Assembly (NCBI GenBank): GCA_050949225.1
Contig: JBMNFI010000002.1
Coordinates: forward strand, 496,001 to 560,000
Source: JBMNFI01 sp050949225
Lineage (GTDB): Bacteria; Bacillota; Dehalobacteriia; UBA4068
DNA: 64,000 bases
Reading direction: 5' to 3'
Shown here: piece after piece, positions 28,001 through 35,947 of the stretch
Layout of the letters: every line of letters starts with the position of its first letter
Numbering within the stretch: the stretch's first letter is position 1
Made by a program: the position numbers and the translations under genes
Notes under the pieces: model-generated
The model's database searches: none
Seen by the model: the letters and a program-made list of their open reading frames with translations, nothing else
Told to the model about the DNA's origin: nothing

Positions 28001-28901
28001 TAGTAAAGCCTATAATCTTTATTATTATGTGAGAGATGCTTTGGGCAATATCACCAGCCTGCTGAAAGTCAAGACGCAAAATGGCAGTATAGGAACTACT
28101 GATACCAAGACCTTGGTGGCTGAATACAAATATGATGCCTATGGTCAGATAATTTCAGCGACCAGGCCGTCAGGTGTGACGGATGATATTTACCAAGTCA
28201 ATCCGATCTGCTATAAGGATTATTATTATGATGCTGATACGGGTTGGTATAATCTAACCACTCGCTATTATGATCCTGTAGTGGGACGTTTTATCAGTGC
28301 CGATGACGTGAGCTTGATCGCCGAAAGCACGGATGAGATGGGTGACAAGAATCTCTATGCTTACTGCGATAATAATCCAATTTCTCGCGCAGATAAGGGC
28401 GGAGAGATTTGGAACTTTGTGATTGGTGCGGCAATTGGTGCAGGGATAGAGATCGCATCACAGGTGATTACCAGCGGTAAGATTACTAACTGGAAAGCCG
28501 TCGGACTTTCTGCTGCCATGGGTACTATTGGTGGTGGTGCAGCTAGTGCCGTTAGCAAGGTTGCCGGGACTGCCGGGAAGTCTTTAAGCTTGAGTAGCAA
28601 GGCAGCGAAGAAAGTAAAACCTATAATAAAAGCTGCAAAGACTGCGAAGATTAAAGAGGTAGGCAAGCTATCTTATGGTAAATCTGGAGGAAAAACAAAA
28701 TACTTAGGTGTTAAATTCACTGCAAAAAATCGCTATAGTCAAAGGGTACTGCGCTCTTTCGAGCTGCATAGACATTCTGGGCATTTCTATAAAGGGAGGC
28801 CAGTTAAGTGGCACTGGCAATTAAATAAATGGGGTAAAAGATCGAATAAATATAAAGGTAAAGCATATCGTTGGACCTTGTTGGGCAGGCGAATTAAGTG
28901 A
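22062..28901 (+). CDS. Secreted RHS/YD-repeat polymorphic toxin, full length
   Basis: A 2279-residue protein starting at an ATG after ATTGGAGG. A signal peptide (residues 1-31, ending PAFAE) shows Sec export. Residues about 30-300 are acidic and low complexity. Near 450-580 lies a DNRLRE-like beta domain (TISATHSSSNIYDSYVSS). RHS N-terminal sequence starts near 650. Two carbohydrate-binding-like beta domains begin near 1000 (NLLDNHNFE) and 1164 (NMLENPELD). YD repeats run from about 1325 to 2040. The RHS-core end YYDADTGWYN...YYDPVVGRFISADD is near 2055-2085. A glycine/alanine-rich hydrophobic linker follows, then a basic tip of about 95 residues with KWHWQLNKW. The tip is the predicted toxin and the next gene its immunity protein. 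This architecture is that of wall-associated RHS toxins; the target is unknown. Confidence 0.9.
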   Translation: MSGKAWRKLKMVIVFAISFSLILQSSMPAFAEPLELTGQTTAQQTAQDEAVATQAKDPEAQALDKALTDGNTYLENVAEEHIPVMELAEKREPNVKHFLNDDSTMTAVVYDYDVHYDKNDIYNLKAKAAEKLAANKEMMANDGKTAADTLEEEREYVEIDNRLALSKTKSGESIYSNQDNPFKVSFAKSILNNELVILNYKGHELSWSMNKTQAKEEVSKTSSALSADDEAADPKTANSQDDSQSSGLKERTSEDFLGNISTSTAQEGTETIETTETTEQVVDRDIEKDAAVTSLATEAKLIEVDAKKSVRYSIMAAEKAESALVYENVQKDVDLQYGLTGRTLKENIVINEKGGTNIFQFTFEAGQLSMKEEDGYILFQDEEGATIYYLYPFYMFDSCEGYSDDIDVTIEELENNSSSMGKQSCRSYLLTIEAAKEWLEAEERVYPVTIDPTISATHSSSNIYDSYVSSASPGTNYNSDATVKVGQNNATKYRSFFRFNLPTFIKGSDRVVDAQFALCPAAADFPTLADNSNGAPIIEAHNVTSTWGSTTINWNNQPSYDAKVVDYETIGPNDTTNSATRWYLWDITKLVDKWYIYDVNEGLMLKYNDESGYGANAAAYFASCQSSITDAKPVVYITYLNTIGLEDYWTYHALDAGLAGTGYINDFTGELTAAFTDYLLDSDRMPFALSHVYSSSRRATSQSTLDVGKGWMLNIQESVTSVTLNGVQKYKYIDGDGTEHYFEKNSSNVWQDDSGLELTLTIGTSTYTITSKEDFVRTFNKSAGYLTKMTDSNDNAVTINYSSGKIASLTTCSGGVITFNKNSSNQLTSINMPDGRTISYEYVDGYLETVNHPGSSVVNGGGSNSVANQAKYVYSGSANAKFLIQMVDVPQKNSVRFRFEEAASCYRVHRYYDYTNYVVGDGENANLEGQTDVTYGYHTSRHTEAIPGDGSRWEKYIFNALGQTINAQDQDGYAIFYRMGAAGGAKNKITFESKVQKSVINLLDNHNFEKAAGSNGSITNFNSKTANVVLQMGNTSSFIGTQRVRIQNAANADEKLTQQVTVKGGKTYTFSAYMKSYNFAEGGAYLSLEASGQNRIEKKEDLIAGSRHYVRYAVTIDLTDISEDTNVTLEATVGAKGTNASGATGTVFLDALQLEEGECASRYNMLENPELDYPNNGDWEGHYTSTAAGDGWTAAQKRSGTHSYHMKGNPRLNKWIDQTVKVNGKKGEGLVCGVWVKTNGVPNKDKHATGNKQSVGITLELKNSAGTSQYESILFSPTNTDWQYIALEAIAVRDFATATVHLKYTRQYNDVYFDEAQLYKDSFGESFNYDAKGNVISAVDMAKNTENIVHNGNNDLTSYKDGKGGTYTFEYDNGNTSAKNHNLTEVKAPDSSYTRMAYSSTGQPTYTTVYSHGYVENPSNTNKRIASRITYAGTNNHKPSSTTDQRGLVTNYNYSQTTGFLNSVQEPVGALGTTGLRTTNYGYDSPTKLLTAVTNSADAACLNYGYDKGNLTFMKIGTISNYLQYNMLYDAKNNLTDISVQRNTGSPATLVTNGYDDNNRLVESQYANSSTKQYLVYDKQDRVVGSKWGNDLKARFFYNTSGELGKTVAYDEGTDNPVETNYDYDFADRILSVYNSKGFGINNITYDKNNMGTGYTAYVKNDQALLSFDTGYTYNSVDNLTNMTAGATGESSPRQITQSYDTLGRAKTTRVLDTVTANDSIFVGLTYLDIGNASNDSTNLLSKYAVRYSSSSSSGQNADQVHEYTYDRAGNVVTDKFTNKAGTAVTTGYTYDAKDQLTGVTNKNSANYQYTYDTRGNITQQKKLTTGNVQQALGTYTYGITNLDQLTSFNLKSYAANGTTITGEYTRAYTYDAMGNPTKITQTGTDARTTDLTWKEGKLLDTLSMGSAVDNTYYYNENELLTKVVKKDGSYIEYFYTDGSDLECELRYNSSGTLTRVLKYFYNNDGNLQFLLSKSDNFSNSKAYNLYYYVRDALGNITSLLKVKTQNGSIGTTDTKTLVAEYKYDAYGQIISATRPSGVTDDIYQVNPICYKDYYYDADTGWYNLTTRYYDPVVGRFISADDVSLIAESTDEMGDKNLYAYCDNNPISRADKGGEIWNFVIGAAIGAGIEIASQVITSGKITNWKAVGLSAAMGTIGGGAASAVSKVAGTAGKSLSLSSKAAKKVKPIIKAAKTAKIKEVGKLSYGKSGGKTKYLGVKFTAKNRYSQRVLRSFELHRHSGHFYKGRPVKWHWQLNKWGKRSNKYKGKAYRWTLLGRRIK

Positions 28902-28929
28902 GATCTTTTATCTTTAGGGAGAAATCAAT

Positions 28930-29958
28930 ATGATGAAAATTTTATATGATGAGGAAGATATCCTAATACTTCACAATAGTGAAGATGAGCTTTTCTTTTC
29001 TTGCAGGGATATTATTATGGACAGATATGCTGCTAAGTTTCAGGAATACAATTGTAATATTAGATTAAAATTATTGTGGAGTAATTCTAGGGATTTTGCA
29101 AGTAAAATCTTATATGAAAGGCCGGCTCTATCTAAATACTATTGTTGTTATTTTATCTGTGAAATTAATAGAGAAGGTGAAAACGTCATTTTTTTTGAAA
29201 CTCCCTATGATGAATATGAAATGGTTGTTGAGTCAACTCCTATAAGTTGGTCTGAAGACGGGCAGAATATACATATTATGGAAGATAATGATTTGCAAGA
29301 AATTATTATTTATGGTGAAGAAGATGGTATTTGTGGTCAGTTAGAATATTATCTTACAATGTTAAGCAGACAAGATAATACTGATTTAAAAGTACAGTAT
29401 AATCCCACAAATAATAATGTTGTCTCTGTCAAGATCTCTCTTCCTACAGAGATGTTGCAAAAGGCCGGTTTTAATAATGCTCATTTGGAAGTTTTTAAAT
29501 CTTTGATTTGCGATCAGTGGTATAATTTATTGGCAACTAAAGAATTATCAAATTTTCAAAAGATAAAAAAAGTTATTAATATAGAATATGATAATGAGTA
29601 TTTCACAATACTGTACACATCTTCTTTAGAGTATTTTAAAAAAACAACAAGTGCTTTTATAAAAGCTATTAACTTTTATTTATTTCGTATTCTTGCTCAA
29701 GGCAAAAAAAGATTTATTAAAATTAAGGATGATATAACAGAAAACAGACAGTATCAACAAACGCAGGGTTTATTAATTGATAGGAGTTTTTTAAAAAATT
29801 TAAAAGGGGTTAGTTATCAGGATTTAGAATGGTTGAGCACGGATTGGTTTGTGGTTAACAATATGCAGATTGTAGTTGATGGTGGTGATGATCAGAGCCT
29901 AGTAGATTATTTAAGGTATAAATTGATTCAGTTAGTTTATCTTAATTACTCTTCTTAA
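28930..29958 (+). CDS. Candidate immunity protein for RHS tip 1
   Basis: A 342-residue acidic, soluble-looking protein without signal peptide or membrane helix, starting 28 bases after the RHS gene behind GGGAGAA (ATG at 28930 or 28933). No family is recognised. Its position directly after the toxin tip, a size typical of larger immunity proteins, and the terminator after it make immunity the best inference. Sequence alone does not prove it. Confidence 0.6.
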   Translation: MMKILYDEEDILILHNSEDELFFSCRDIIMDRYAAKFQEYNCNIRLKLLWSNSRDFASKILYERPALSKYYCCYFICEINREGENVIFFETPYDEYEMVVESTPISWSEDGQNIHIMEDNDLQEIIIYGEEDGICGQLEYYLTMLSRQDNTDLKVQYNPTNNNVVSVKISLPTEMLQKAGFNNAHLEVFKSLICDQWYNLLATKELSNFQKIKKVINIEYDNEYFTILYTSSLEYFKKTTSAFIKAINFYLFRILAQGKKRFIKIKDDITENRQYQQTQGLLIDRSFLKNLKGVSYQDLEWLSTDWFVVNNMQIVVDGGDDQSLVDYLRYKLIQLVYLNYSS

Positions 29959-30012
29959 ATAGATGAACATATGGGAGTAAGCTGTTTATGAAGAGGAGAA
30001 TGAGAATTATAT

Positions 30013-30053
30013 AAATAAAGGACAAGAGGCTAAGCCCTTTTGTCCTTTATTTA
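30013..30053 (+). terminator. Terminator closing RHS cassette 1
   Basis: AAATAAAGGACAA (30013-30025) pairs with TTGTCCTTTATTT (30040-30052), with an inner GGC/GCC pairing. The next RHS-derived DNA starts 11 bases later at 30064. Confidence 0.82.
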
Positions 30054-30063
30054 AGGGGAGATT

Positions 30064-31448
30064 TCGGCACAATAAGCAATTATTTGCAATACAATATGCT
30101 TTATGATGCAAAGAACAATTTAACCGATATTTCTGTGCAGAGAAATACCGGGAGTCCCGCAACTTTAGTCACTAACGGTTATGATGATAATAATCGTTTA
30201 GTTGAATCTCAGTATGCTAATAGCAGCACCAAGCAGTATCTGGTTTATGACAAGCAAGATCGTGTTGTAGGCAGCAAGTGGGGCAATGATTTAAAAGCCC
30301 GGTTCTTTTATAATACCAGCGGTGAGCTGGGTAAAACAGTAGCTTATGATGAAGGAACCGATAACCCGGTCGAAACGAACTATGACTATGACTTTGCAGA
30401 CCGTATTTTAAGTGTTTATAACTCCAAAGGTTTTGGGATTAACAATATCACTTATGATAAAAACAATATGGGTACGGGTTATACTGCTTATGTAAAAAAT
30501 GATCAGGCTCTCTTGAGCTTTGATACAGGTTATACTTATAACAGTGTGGATAATCTGACTAATATGACCGCCGGAGCGACGGGAGAGTCCAGTCCCAGAC
30601 AAATAACGCAATCTTATGATACTTTGGGTAGAGCCAAGACAACCAGAGTTCTTGATACGGTTACAGCCAATGATAGTATCTTTGTGGGCCTGACTTATTT
30701 GGATATAGGTAATGCCAGTAACGATAGCACCAACTTGCTCTCTAAATATGCGGTACGTTATTCCAGTTCTTCGAGTTCAGGGCAAAATGCTGATCAGGTA
30801 CATGAATATACTTATGATCGTGCCGGCAATGTAGTGACGGATAAGTTTACCAATAAGGCCGGTACAGCTGTTACAACCGGTTACACATATGATGCTAAGG
30901 ATCAACTGACAGGGGTTACTAACAAAAACAGTGCCAATTACCAGTATACCTATGATACACGTGGTAATATTACCCAGCAGAAAAAGCTAACTACTGGTAA
31001 TGTACAGCAGGCATTAGGTACATATACCTATGGCATCACCAACTTGGATCAGCTTACAAGTTTTAACTTGAAGAGCTATGCCGCTAATGGAACTACGATA
31101 ACAGGTGAATACACGCGAGCCTATACTTATGATGCCATGGGCAATCCCACCAAGATTACCCAGACAGGTACCGATGCCAGGACTACTGATCTGACCTGGA
31201 AAGAGGGTAAGCTGCTAGATACCCTTTCTATGGGCAGTGCGGTGGATAATACTTATTATTATAATGAGAATGAGCTGCTTACTAAGGTGGTCAAAAAAGA
31301 TGGTTCGTATATCGAGTATTTCTATACGGATGGCAGCGATTTAGAATGTGAGCTGAGATATAACAGTAGCGGAACTTTGACCCGTGTGTTAAAATACTTT
31401 TATAACAATGAGTGGCAATCTCCAGTTTTTGCTGTCCAAGAGCGATAA
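30064..31448 (+). pseudogene. RHS core fragment (duplicate of the main gene), 5' truncated and frameshifted
   Basis: Bases 30064-31410 repeat 26608-27954 of the main RHS gene essentially without change (offset 3456). The copy has no signal peptide, no own promoter and no ribosome binding site. Its first ATG is 30084. Near 31411 an extra G turns AATGATGGC into AATGAGTGGC, shifting the frame and causing a stop at 31446-31448. It encodes YD repeats only, so it cannot be exported by itself. It looks like a recombination reservoir or scar rather than a working gene. Confidence 0.85.
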
Positions 31449-32430
31449 TTTCAGTAATAGTAAAGCCTATAATCTTTATTATTATGTGAGAGATGCTTTG
31501 GGCAATATCACCAGCCTGCTGAAAGTCAAAACGCAAAATGGCAGTATAGGAACTACTGATACCAAGACCTTGGTGGCTGCATACAAATATGATGCCTATG
31601 GTCAGATTATTTCAGCGACTAGGCCAAGTGGTGTGACAGATGATATTTACCAGGTTAATCCAATCCGCTATAAGGATTATTATTATGATGCTGATACGGG
31701 TTGGTATAACTTAGGATATCGTTATTATGACCCTGAAATTGGACGCTTTATTAACTCTGATGATCCTAGCCTGATTGCCGAAAGTCCTCGTTCTTTCAGT
31801 GATAAAAACCTCTATGCCTATTGTGATAATAATCCGGTGATGAGAGCTGATGCCTCAGGTGAGATTTGGCATGTGGCGGCGGGTGCGGGTATTGGGGCAG
31901 CAGTTTCTTTTACTGTTAACCTAGCTTCGAATCTGCTGGAAGGGAAAAGAGGAAAGGCAGCATTTGAAGGTTGTGGTACAGCAGCAATAGGCGGAGCAGT
32001 TCGTGGAGGAGTGATGGCAGCAACTGGTAATGTTGTGGCAGCTAGTTATGCCGGAGCGGCAGCAGAGTCATTAGTGCGTGAAATGACTTCTTATAATGGG
32101 AAAGGGGTCACTAAGTCAGGTGTTAAGCAGTCTGCCAAAAAAATTGCTGCCGATACTGCTATCAATGGTACGATGAGTATTGCTACGGGCAAGCTAGCCA
32201 GAACTACATCACCTAAGTCATTTAGGATAAATAAAGGCATGTATAAGCCAAAAAAATTCAGGAGCGCTTTTAACTTTAAGAGTAAGTATAATAAAAGACT
32301 TATAAAGTCGTCATTGTGGGGAGGATATTTCTCTTCTATCTTTGGCTCAGGGAAAAGATACTATCTAAAGAGAAGCAGTTGGTATTCCAAATGGACCGGT
32401 AGAAGTTATTATCGCTATGGTTATCGGTAG
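31408..32430 (+). CDS. Orphan RHS C-terminal cassette 2 with toxin tip 2
   Basis: Continues the RHS core in the new frame after the single-base insertion; the insertion itself creates the ATG at 31408. It encodes the end of the RHS core (NLGYRYYDPEIGRFINSDD, near residue 110), then a glycine/alanine-rich hydrophobic stretch (about 150-220). A basic, Tyr/Ser/Trp-rich tip follows, including FGSGKRYYLKR and SYYRYGYR (residues about 270-340). This tip is unlike tip 1. No ribosome binding site is seen before the ATG, so expression as a separate protein is doubtful. Its likely role is as an alternative tip that can recombine onto the full-length gene. Confidence 0.7.
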   Translation: MSGNLQFLLSKSDNFSNSKAYNLYYYVRDALGNITSLLKVKTQNGSIGTTDTKTLVAAYKYDAYGQIISATRPSGVTDDIYQVNPIRYKDYYYDADTGWYNLGYRYYDPEIGRFINSDDPSLIAESPRSFSDKNLYAYCDNNPVMRADASGEIWHVAAGAGIGAAVSFTVNLASNLLEGKRGKAAFEGCGTAAIGGAVRGGVMAATGNVVAASYAGAAAESLVREMTSYNGKGVTKSGVKQSAKKIAADTAINGTMSIATGKLARTTSPKSFRINKGMYKPKKFRSAFNFKSKYNKRLIKSSLWGGYFSSIFGSGKRYYLKRSSWYSKWTGRSYYRYGYR

Positions 32431-32473
32431 GAAAGGTTTTTAATTTAGTATATAATAGCCATTAGGAGGAAAT

Positions 32474-33214
32474 ATGACTGATAGACAGAAGGAAATGCTG
32501 TTTAAAACGCTCACATTATCTGGCCTAACTCTTATTCTTGTTGGCTCGTTTATGGTAGATCCTGAAATAAATATATTTCCTGATAGTTATTTTAATTTAG
32601 GACTTATCCTTGTCGTGATTGGGTTTGTCTCTTTTGGCATATGGCTTTGGATGTTTCTTACCATGGACATCAAAATCGGCAAATACTACAGTGAAAAACA
32701 CATCTTGACCAGTAAGACTTTTGAGATGTTTCAGGCTCGTTTGGAAGAAGAGCTATATGAGCGAGATTTTGAGAAAGTACAGGAATTTACTAAAAAAGAC
32801 TATTATATGGCACTCTATTTCAAAAAGGGTTTAGATAGCGTTTATGCCTTTGCTTTGATCAATAGCGAGGAGATGACAGAAGAAATCATCAATGATTCTT
32901 ATACCGACTTCTGGGAGTATACCGAAGGCACAAGTAAGCTGGTAAAGACTAAAGATATCCATCTCATCCACTGTATCTGTGTTAAAAGAATCAACAAAGC
33001 CTTTCGTGAGTTTCTCTATGAAGAGATTGAGAACTATGTGGGTCGCTACCAGCTGCCGATAGGGATCTCTTTTGGCGGGCGCGGCCTTTATATCCCTGTC
33101 CAAAAGGGGACGCTATTTCCGGGGAAATATAAGAAGTTGAAGAAGTTATTTATGAGTTTGGTTGAAAATCAGCTAAAACCAGGAGAGGCGGAAATAGAAG
33201 CGGAGAAGAAGTAA
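32474..33214 (+). CDS. Candidate membrane immunity protein for RHS tip 2
   Basis: A 246-residue protein with a strong TTAGGAGG site before the ATG. Two transmembrane helices (residues about 13-28 and 38-62) are followed by a cytosolic domain of about 180 residues, including SFGGRGLYIPVQKG. No family is recognised. Position after tip 2 and before a hairpin suggests immunity. The membrane anchoring may mean that tip 2 acts at the membrane, which is inference. Confidence 0.58.
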   Translation: MTDRQKEMLFKTLTLSGLTLILVGSFMVDPEINIFPDSYFNLGLILVVIGFVSFGIWLWMFLTMDIKIGKYYSEKHILTSKTFEMFQARLEEELYERDFEKVQEFTKKDYYMALYFKKGLDSVYAFALINSEEMTEEIINDSYTDFWEYTEGTSKLVKTKDIHLIHCICVKRINKAFREFLYEEIENYVGRYQLPIGISFGGRGLYIPVQKGTLFPGKYKKLKKLFMSLVENQLKPGEAEIEAEKK

Positions 33215-33218
33215 AAAC

Positions 33219-33245
33219 CAGGGAGGATGCGAAGCGTCCTCCCTG
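33219..33245 (+). terminator. Hairpin at the cassette 2/3 junction
   Basis: A 12-base stem with a GAA loop (left arm CAGGGAGGATGC, right arm GCGTCCTCCCTG, one G-T pair) has no T run after it. RHS core DNA starts at 33254. It may be a terminator whose T run was lost when the next cassette joined. Confidence 0.55.
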
Positions 33246-34210
33246 CTTATCTTAGTAGCGGAACTTTGACCCGTGTGTTAAAATACTTTTATAACAATGA
33301 TGGCAATCTCCAGTTTTTGCTGTCCAAGAGCGATAATTTCAGTAATAGTAAAGCCTATAATCTTTATTATTATGTGAGAGATGCTTTGGGCAATATCACC
33401 AGCCTGCTGAAAGTCAAGACGCAAAATGGCAGTATAGGAACTACTGATACCAAGACCTTGGTGGCTGAATACAAATATGATGCCTATGGTCAGATAATTT
33501 CAGCGACCAGGCCGTCAGGTGTGACGGATGATATTTACCAAGTCAATCCGATCTGCTATAAGGATTATTATTATGATGCTGATACGGGTTGGTATAATCT
33601 AACCACTCGCTATTATGATCCTGTAGTGGGACGTTTTATCAGTGCCGATGACGTGAGCTTGATCGCCGAAAGCACGGATGAGATGGGTGACAAAAATCTC
33701 TATGCTTACTGCGATAATAATCCAATTTCTCGCGCAGATAAGGGCGGAGAGATTTGGAACTTTGTGATTGGTGCGGCAATTGGTGCAGGGATAGAGATCG
33801 CATCACAGGTGATTACCAGCGGTAAGATTACTAACTGGAAAGCTGTCGGACTTTCTGCTGCCATGGGTACTATTGGTGGTGGTGCAGTTGGTAAAGTAGT
33901 CGGCTTAGCAGCAAAGGCAACCAAGGCGGTTAAGAAAGCGAAACCTATAATAAAAGCTGCAAAGACTGCGAAGATTGAAAAGATAGGTAAATTAAAACCT
34001 GCAAATCGTAAAGAAACATCTCATGGAATAAGATTTAGATATAAATCTGGCAATAAGGTCAAACGTAGATCATTGGAATTTCATTATAAACATAGACATG
34101 CAGGTCGTAGAATTCATTGGCAATTAAATTCGTGGAAATGGCAAAAAAGAAAATATAATTCTTATGCTATAAAGCATTGGACGTGGTATGGAAAAAGATT
34201 GCCTAAGTAA
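33227..34210 (+). CDS. Orphan RHS C-terminal cassette 3 with toxin tip 3
   Basis: From 33254 to about 33885 the DNA matches 27909-28540 of the main gene with only scattered differences (offset 5345), then diverges. The 327-residue frame starts at an ATG inside the junction hairpin, without export signal. It carries the RHS-core end and the linker. Its basic tip resembles tip 1: both share KPIIKAAKTAKI, RS-E-[LF]-H, and H-W-Q-L-N followed by a Trp/Lys-rich end with WT and G[RK]R. It is an alternative allele of the tip 1 toxin family stored as an orphan cassette. Confidence 0.72.
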   Translation: MRSVLPAYLSSGTLTRVLKYFYNNDGNLQFLLSKSDNFSNSKAYNLYYYVRDALGNITSLLKVKTQNGSIGTTDTKTLVAEYKYDAYGQIISATRPSGVTDDIYQVNPICYKDYYYDADTGWYNLTTRYYDPVVGRFISADDVSLIAESTDEMGDKNLYAYCDNNPISRADKGGEIWNFVIGAAIGAGIEIASQVITSGKITNWKAVGLSAAMGTIGGGAVGKVVGLAAKATKAVKKAKPIIKAAKTAKIEKIGKLKPANRKETSHGIRFRYKSGNKVKRRSLEFHYKHRHAGRRIHWQLNSWKWQKRKYNSYAIKHWTWYGKRLPK

Positions 34211-34241
34211 GAAAATATATGCTGGTAAAGGAGATGAAAAT

Positions 34242-34925
34242 GTGAGATTTGTTTATGATATCAAGGATAATTCTATTAATATTTTCCCACACCCAGATAA
34301 CTTTAAAAGAGTAGCTTTTTTATTTGAACAAATAGAAAAAGGACGATTTCCAAGTGAATTTATTTGGGATTTGAACAGATATTTAGTTGAGGACAAAGGC
34401 TATGAATTATTGAGCTTCTTTTTTACATATAAAGATTTTTTGGAAGGGGAGGTATGTCGAGACGAATACAAATTGGAAACGGTATTTCCTATTCAGGGCA
34501 GAGATAACTACTTTGCTATTGCGCAAATGCCAAAAGAGTATCTTGAAAAAATGGAGGTTAAAGAACAAGATGTAAAGGATTTTCTTCATGAATGGAATTA
34601 TGATGAGGAAGGTAATTTGGATGAAGATATGGCTTATACATGGGAAGATGCTTTAAGGGAGATACAATTGCCAGATAAGCATATTTTTAATTATGTTGCA
34701 GTCAAGAATATAAAACAATTTCTTAAAGAGATTAATAAAAAAGAGCTGAAAATGAAAAAAATGAGGGAAAAGGGTATTTATGAGATACTTAAGCGGTCCT
34801 CAGATGCTATTTTTTATATACATGATTTAATGGAGATGGAAATAGAAACAAATAATCCTGATCTAAAAAATGGTATTCTATCTATAGTTCATAAACATTT
34901 TCTTGAGCATAGAAGTATTAAATGA
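34242..34925 (+). CDS. Candidate immunity protein for RHS tip 3
   Basis: I choose the GTG at 34242 because AAAGGAG lies eight bases before it. An ATG at 34188 is also in frame but would overlap the tip 3 gene and lacks a ribosome binding site. The product of 227 residues is acidic and soluble, with several aromatic segments (SFFFTYKDFL, YDEEGNLDEDMAYTWED). No family is recognised, and it is not visibly similar to the tip 1 immunity candidate although the two tips are related. Confidence 0.55.
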   Translation: MRFVYDIKDNSINIFPHPDNFKRVAFLFEQIEKGRFPSEFIWDLNRYLVEDKGYELLSFFFTYKDFLEGEVCRDEYKLETVFPIQGRDNYFAIAQMPKEYLEKMEVKEQDVKDFLHEWNYDEEGNLDEDMAYTWEDALREIQLPDKHIFNYVAVKNIKQFLKEINKKELKMKKMREKGIYEILKRSSDAIFYIHDLMEMEIETNNPDLKNGILSIVHKHFLEHRSIK

Positions 34926-34982
34926 TTTAAATAGCAGAGTATATTTGAACTTGATTTATAAAAAATAAAAGAGATTGGTCCC

Positions 34983-35918
34983 AATAATCCAATTTCTCGC
35001 GCAGATAAGGGCGGAGAGATTTGGAACTTTGTGATTGGTGCGGCTATTGGTGCAGGGATAGAGATCGCATCACAGGTGATTACCAGCGGTAAGATTACTA
35101 ACTGGAAAGCTGTCGGACTTTCTGCTGCCATGGGTACTATTGGTGGTGGTGCAGCTAGTGCCGTTAGCAAGGTTGCCGGGACTGCCGGGAAGTCTTTAAG
35201 CTTGAGTAGCAAGGCGGCGAAGGCAGTCAAGCCGGCGACTAAAGCGGCTAAAACAGCTAAACTTAAAAGCGTATGTTTTGTTGAAGGTACGTTAGTTGAG
35301 ACGGTAGATGGTCATGTGCCAATAGAAGAAGTACAGGCAGGAGATTATGTTTATGCTCAAGATCCTGAGACAAAAGAAAAGGGCTTAAAAAAGGTAGTCA
35401 GGACTTTTATAAAACAGTCCAATGAATTAGTATCTGTTTTTGTTAACGGCGAAGAAATTGTCACAACTCCAGGGCATCCTTTTTATGTGCCGCAAAAAGG
35501 CTGGCTGGACTCGATTAGTTTGCGTGCTGGGGACAAATTGCTGTTGCGTTCTGGCGAAGTGGTAATTATTGAACAAGTTCAGCATGAAATCCTAGAAAAT
35601 CCTGAGCCGGTTTATAACTTTGAGGTGGTTGATCTTCATACATATTATGTTTCTGAATCTAGTGTGTTGGTGCATAATAGCTGTGCTAAGAAAGCTTCAA
35701 CTCAGACAATAAAGAAAAAGAAAAATCCGGAAGGGTTTCCTAGAAATTACAGATTTGTTAAGAAAACGATTGAGCCAGCTAGAAAAAGATATAAAGGCGG
35801 CATATCTGTAAATAGATTCTATAGACATAGAATTACATGGAGACCATATGTAACCCACACTATATATAGAAATGGTAAAGTTGTACACCAACATAAAAGA
35901 GTAAACTGGTGGAAGTAA
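34983..35918 (+). pseudogene. Orphan RHS C-terminal cassette 4 with Hint domain and toxin tip 4
   Basis: RHS-derived DNA starts abruptly at 34983 (matching 28371 onward, offset 6612) and diverges after about 35215. There is no proper start; the first possible is a GTG at 35031. After the linker comes a Hint (intein-like) domain from Cys (codon 35273) through FVEGTLVETVDG, TTPGHPFYV and HTYYVSESSVLVHNS (to about 35680). This is the arrangement of pre-toxin Hint modules that cleave off the following toxin. Tip 4 is a basic stretch of about 75 residues ending VNWWK. As it stands it lacks an export signal and start. Confidence 0.72.
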
Positions 35919-35947
35919 TTAATTAAATGTTAGACGGGGGGATTATA

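Noticed and set aside
28361..28666. Antisense open frames in the RHS linker region, repeated in each cassette
   Set aside because: They mirror the Gly/Ala-rich linker of the RHS protein on the other strand and recur only because the DNA is duplicated.
32474..33214. Tip 2 partner gene as part of a transporter because of its two membrane helices
   Set aside because: Two helices and a soluble domain alone do not support transport; the position fits an immunity role better.
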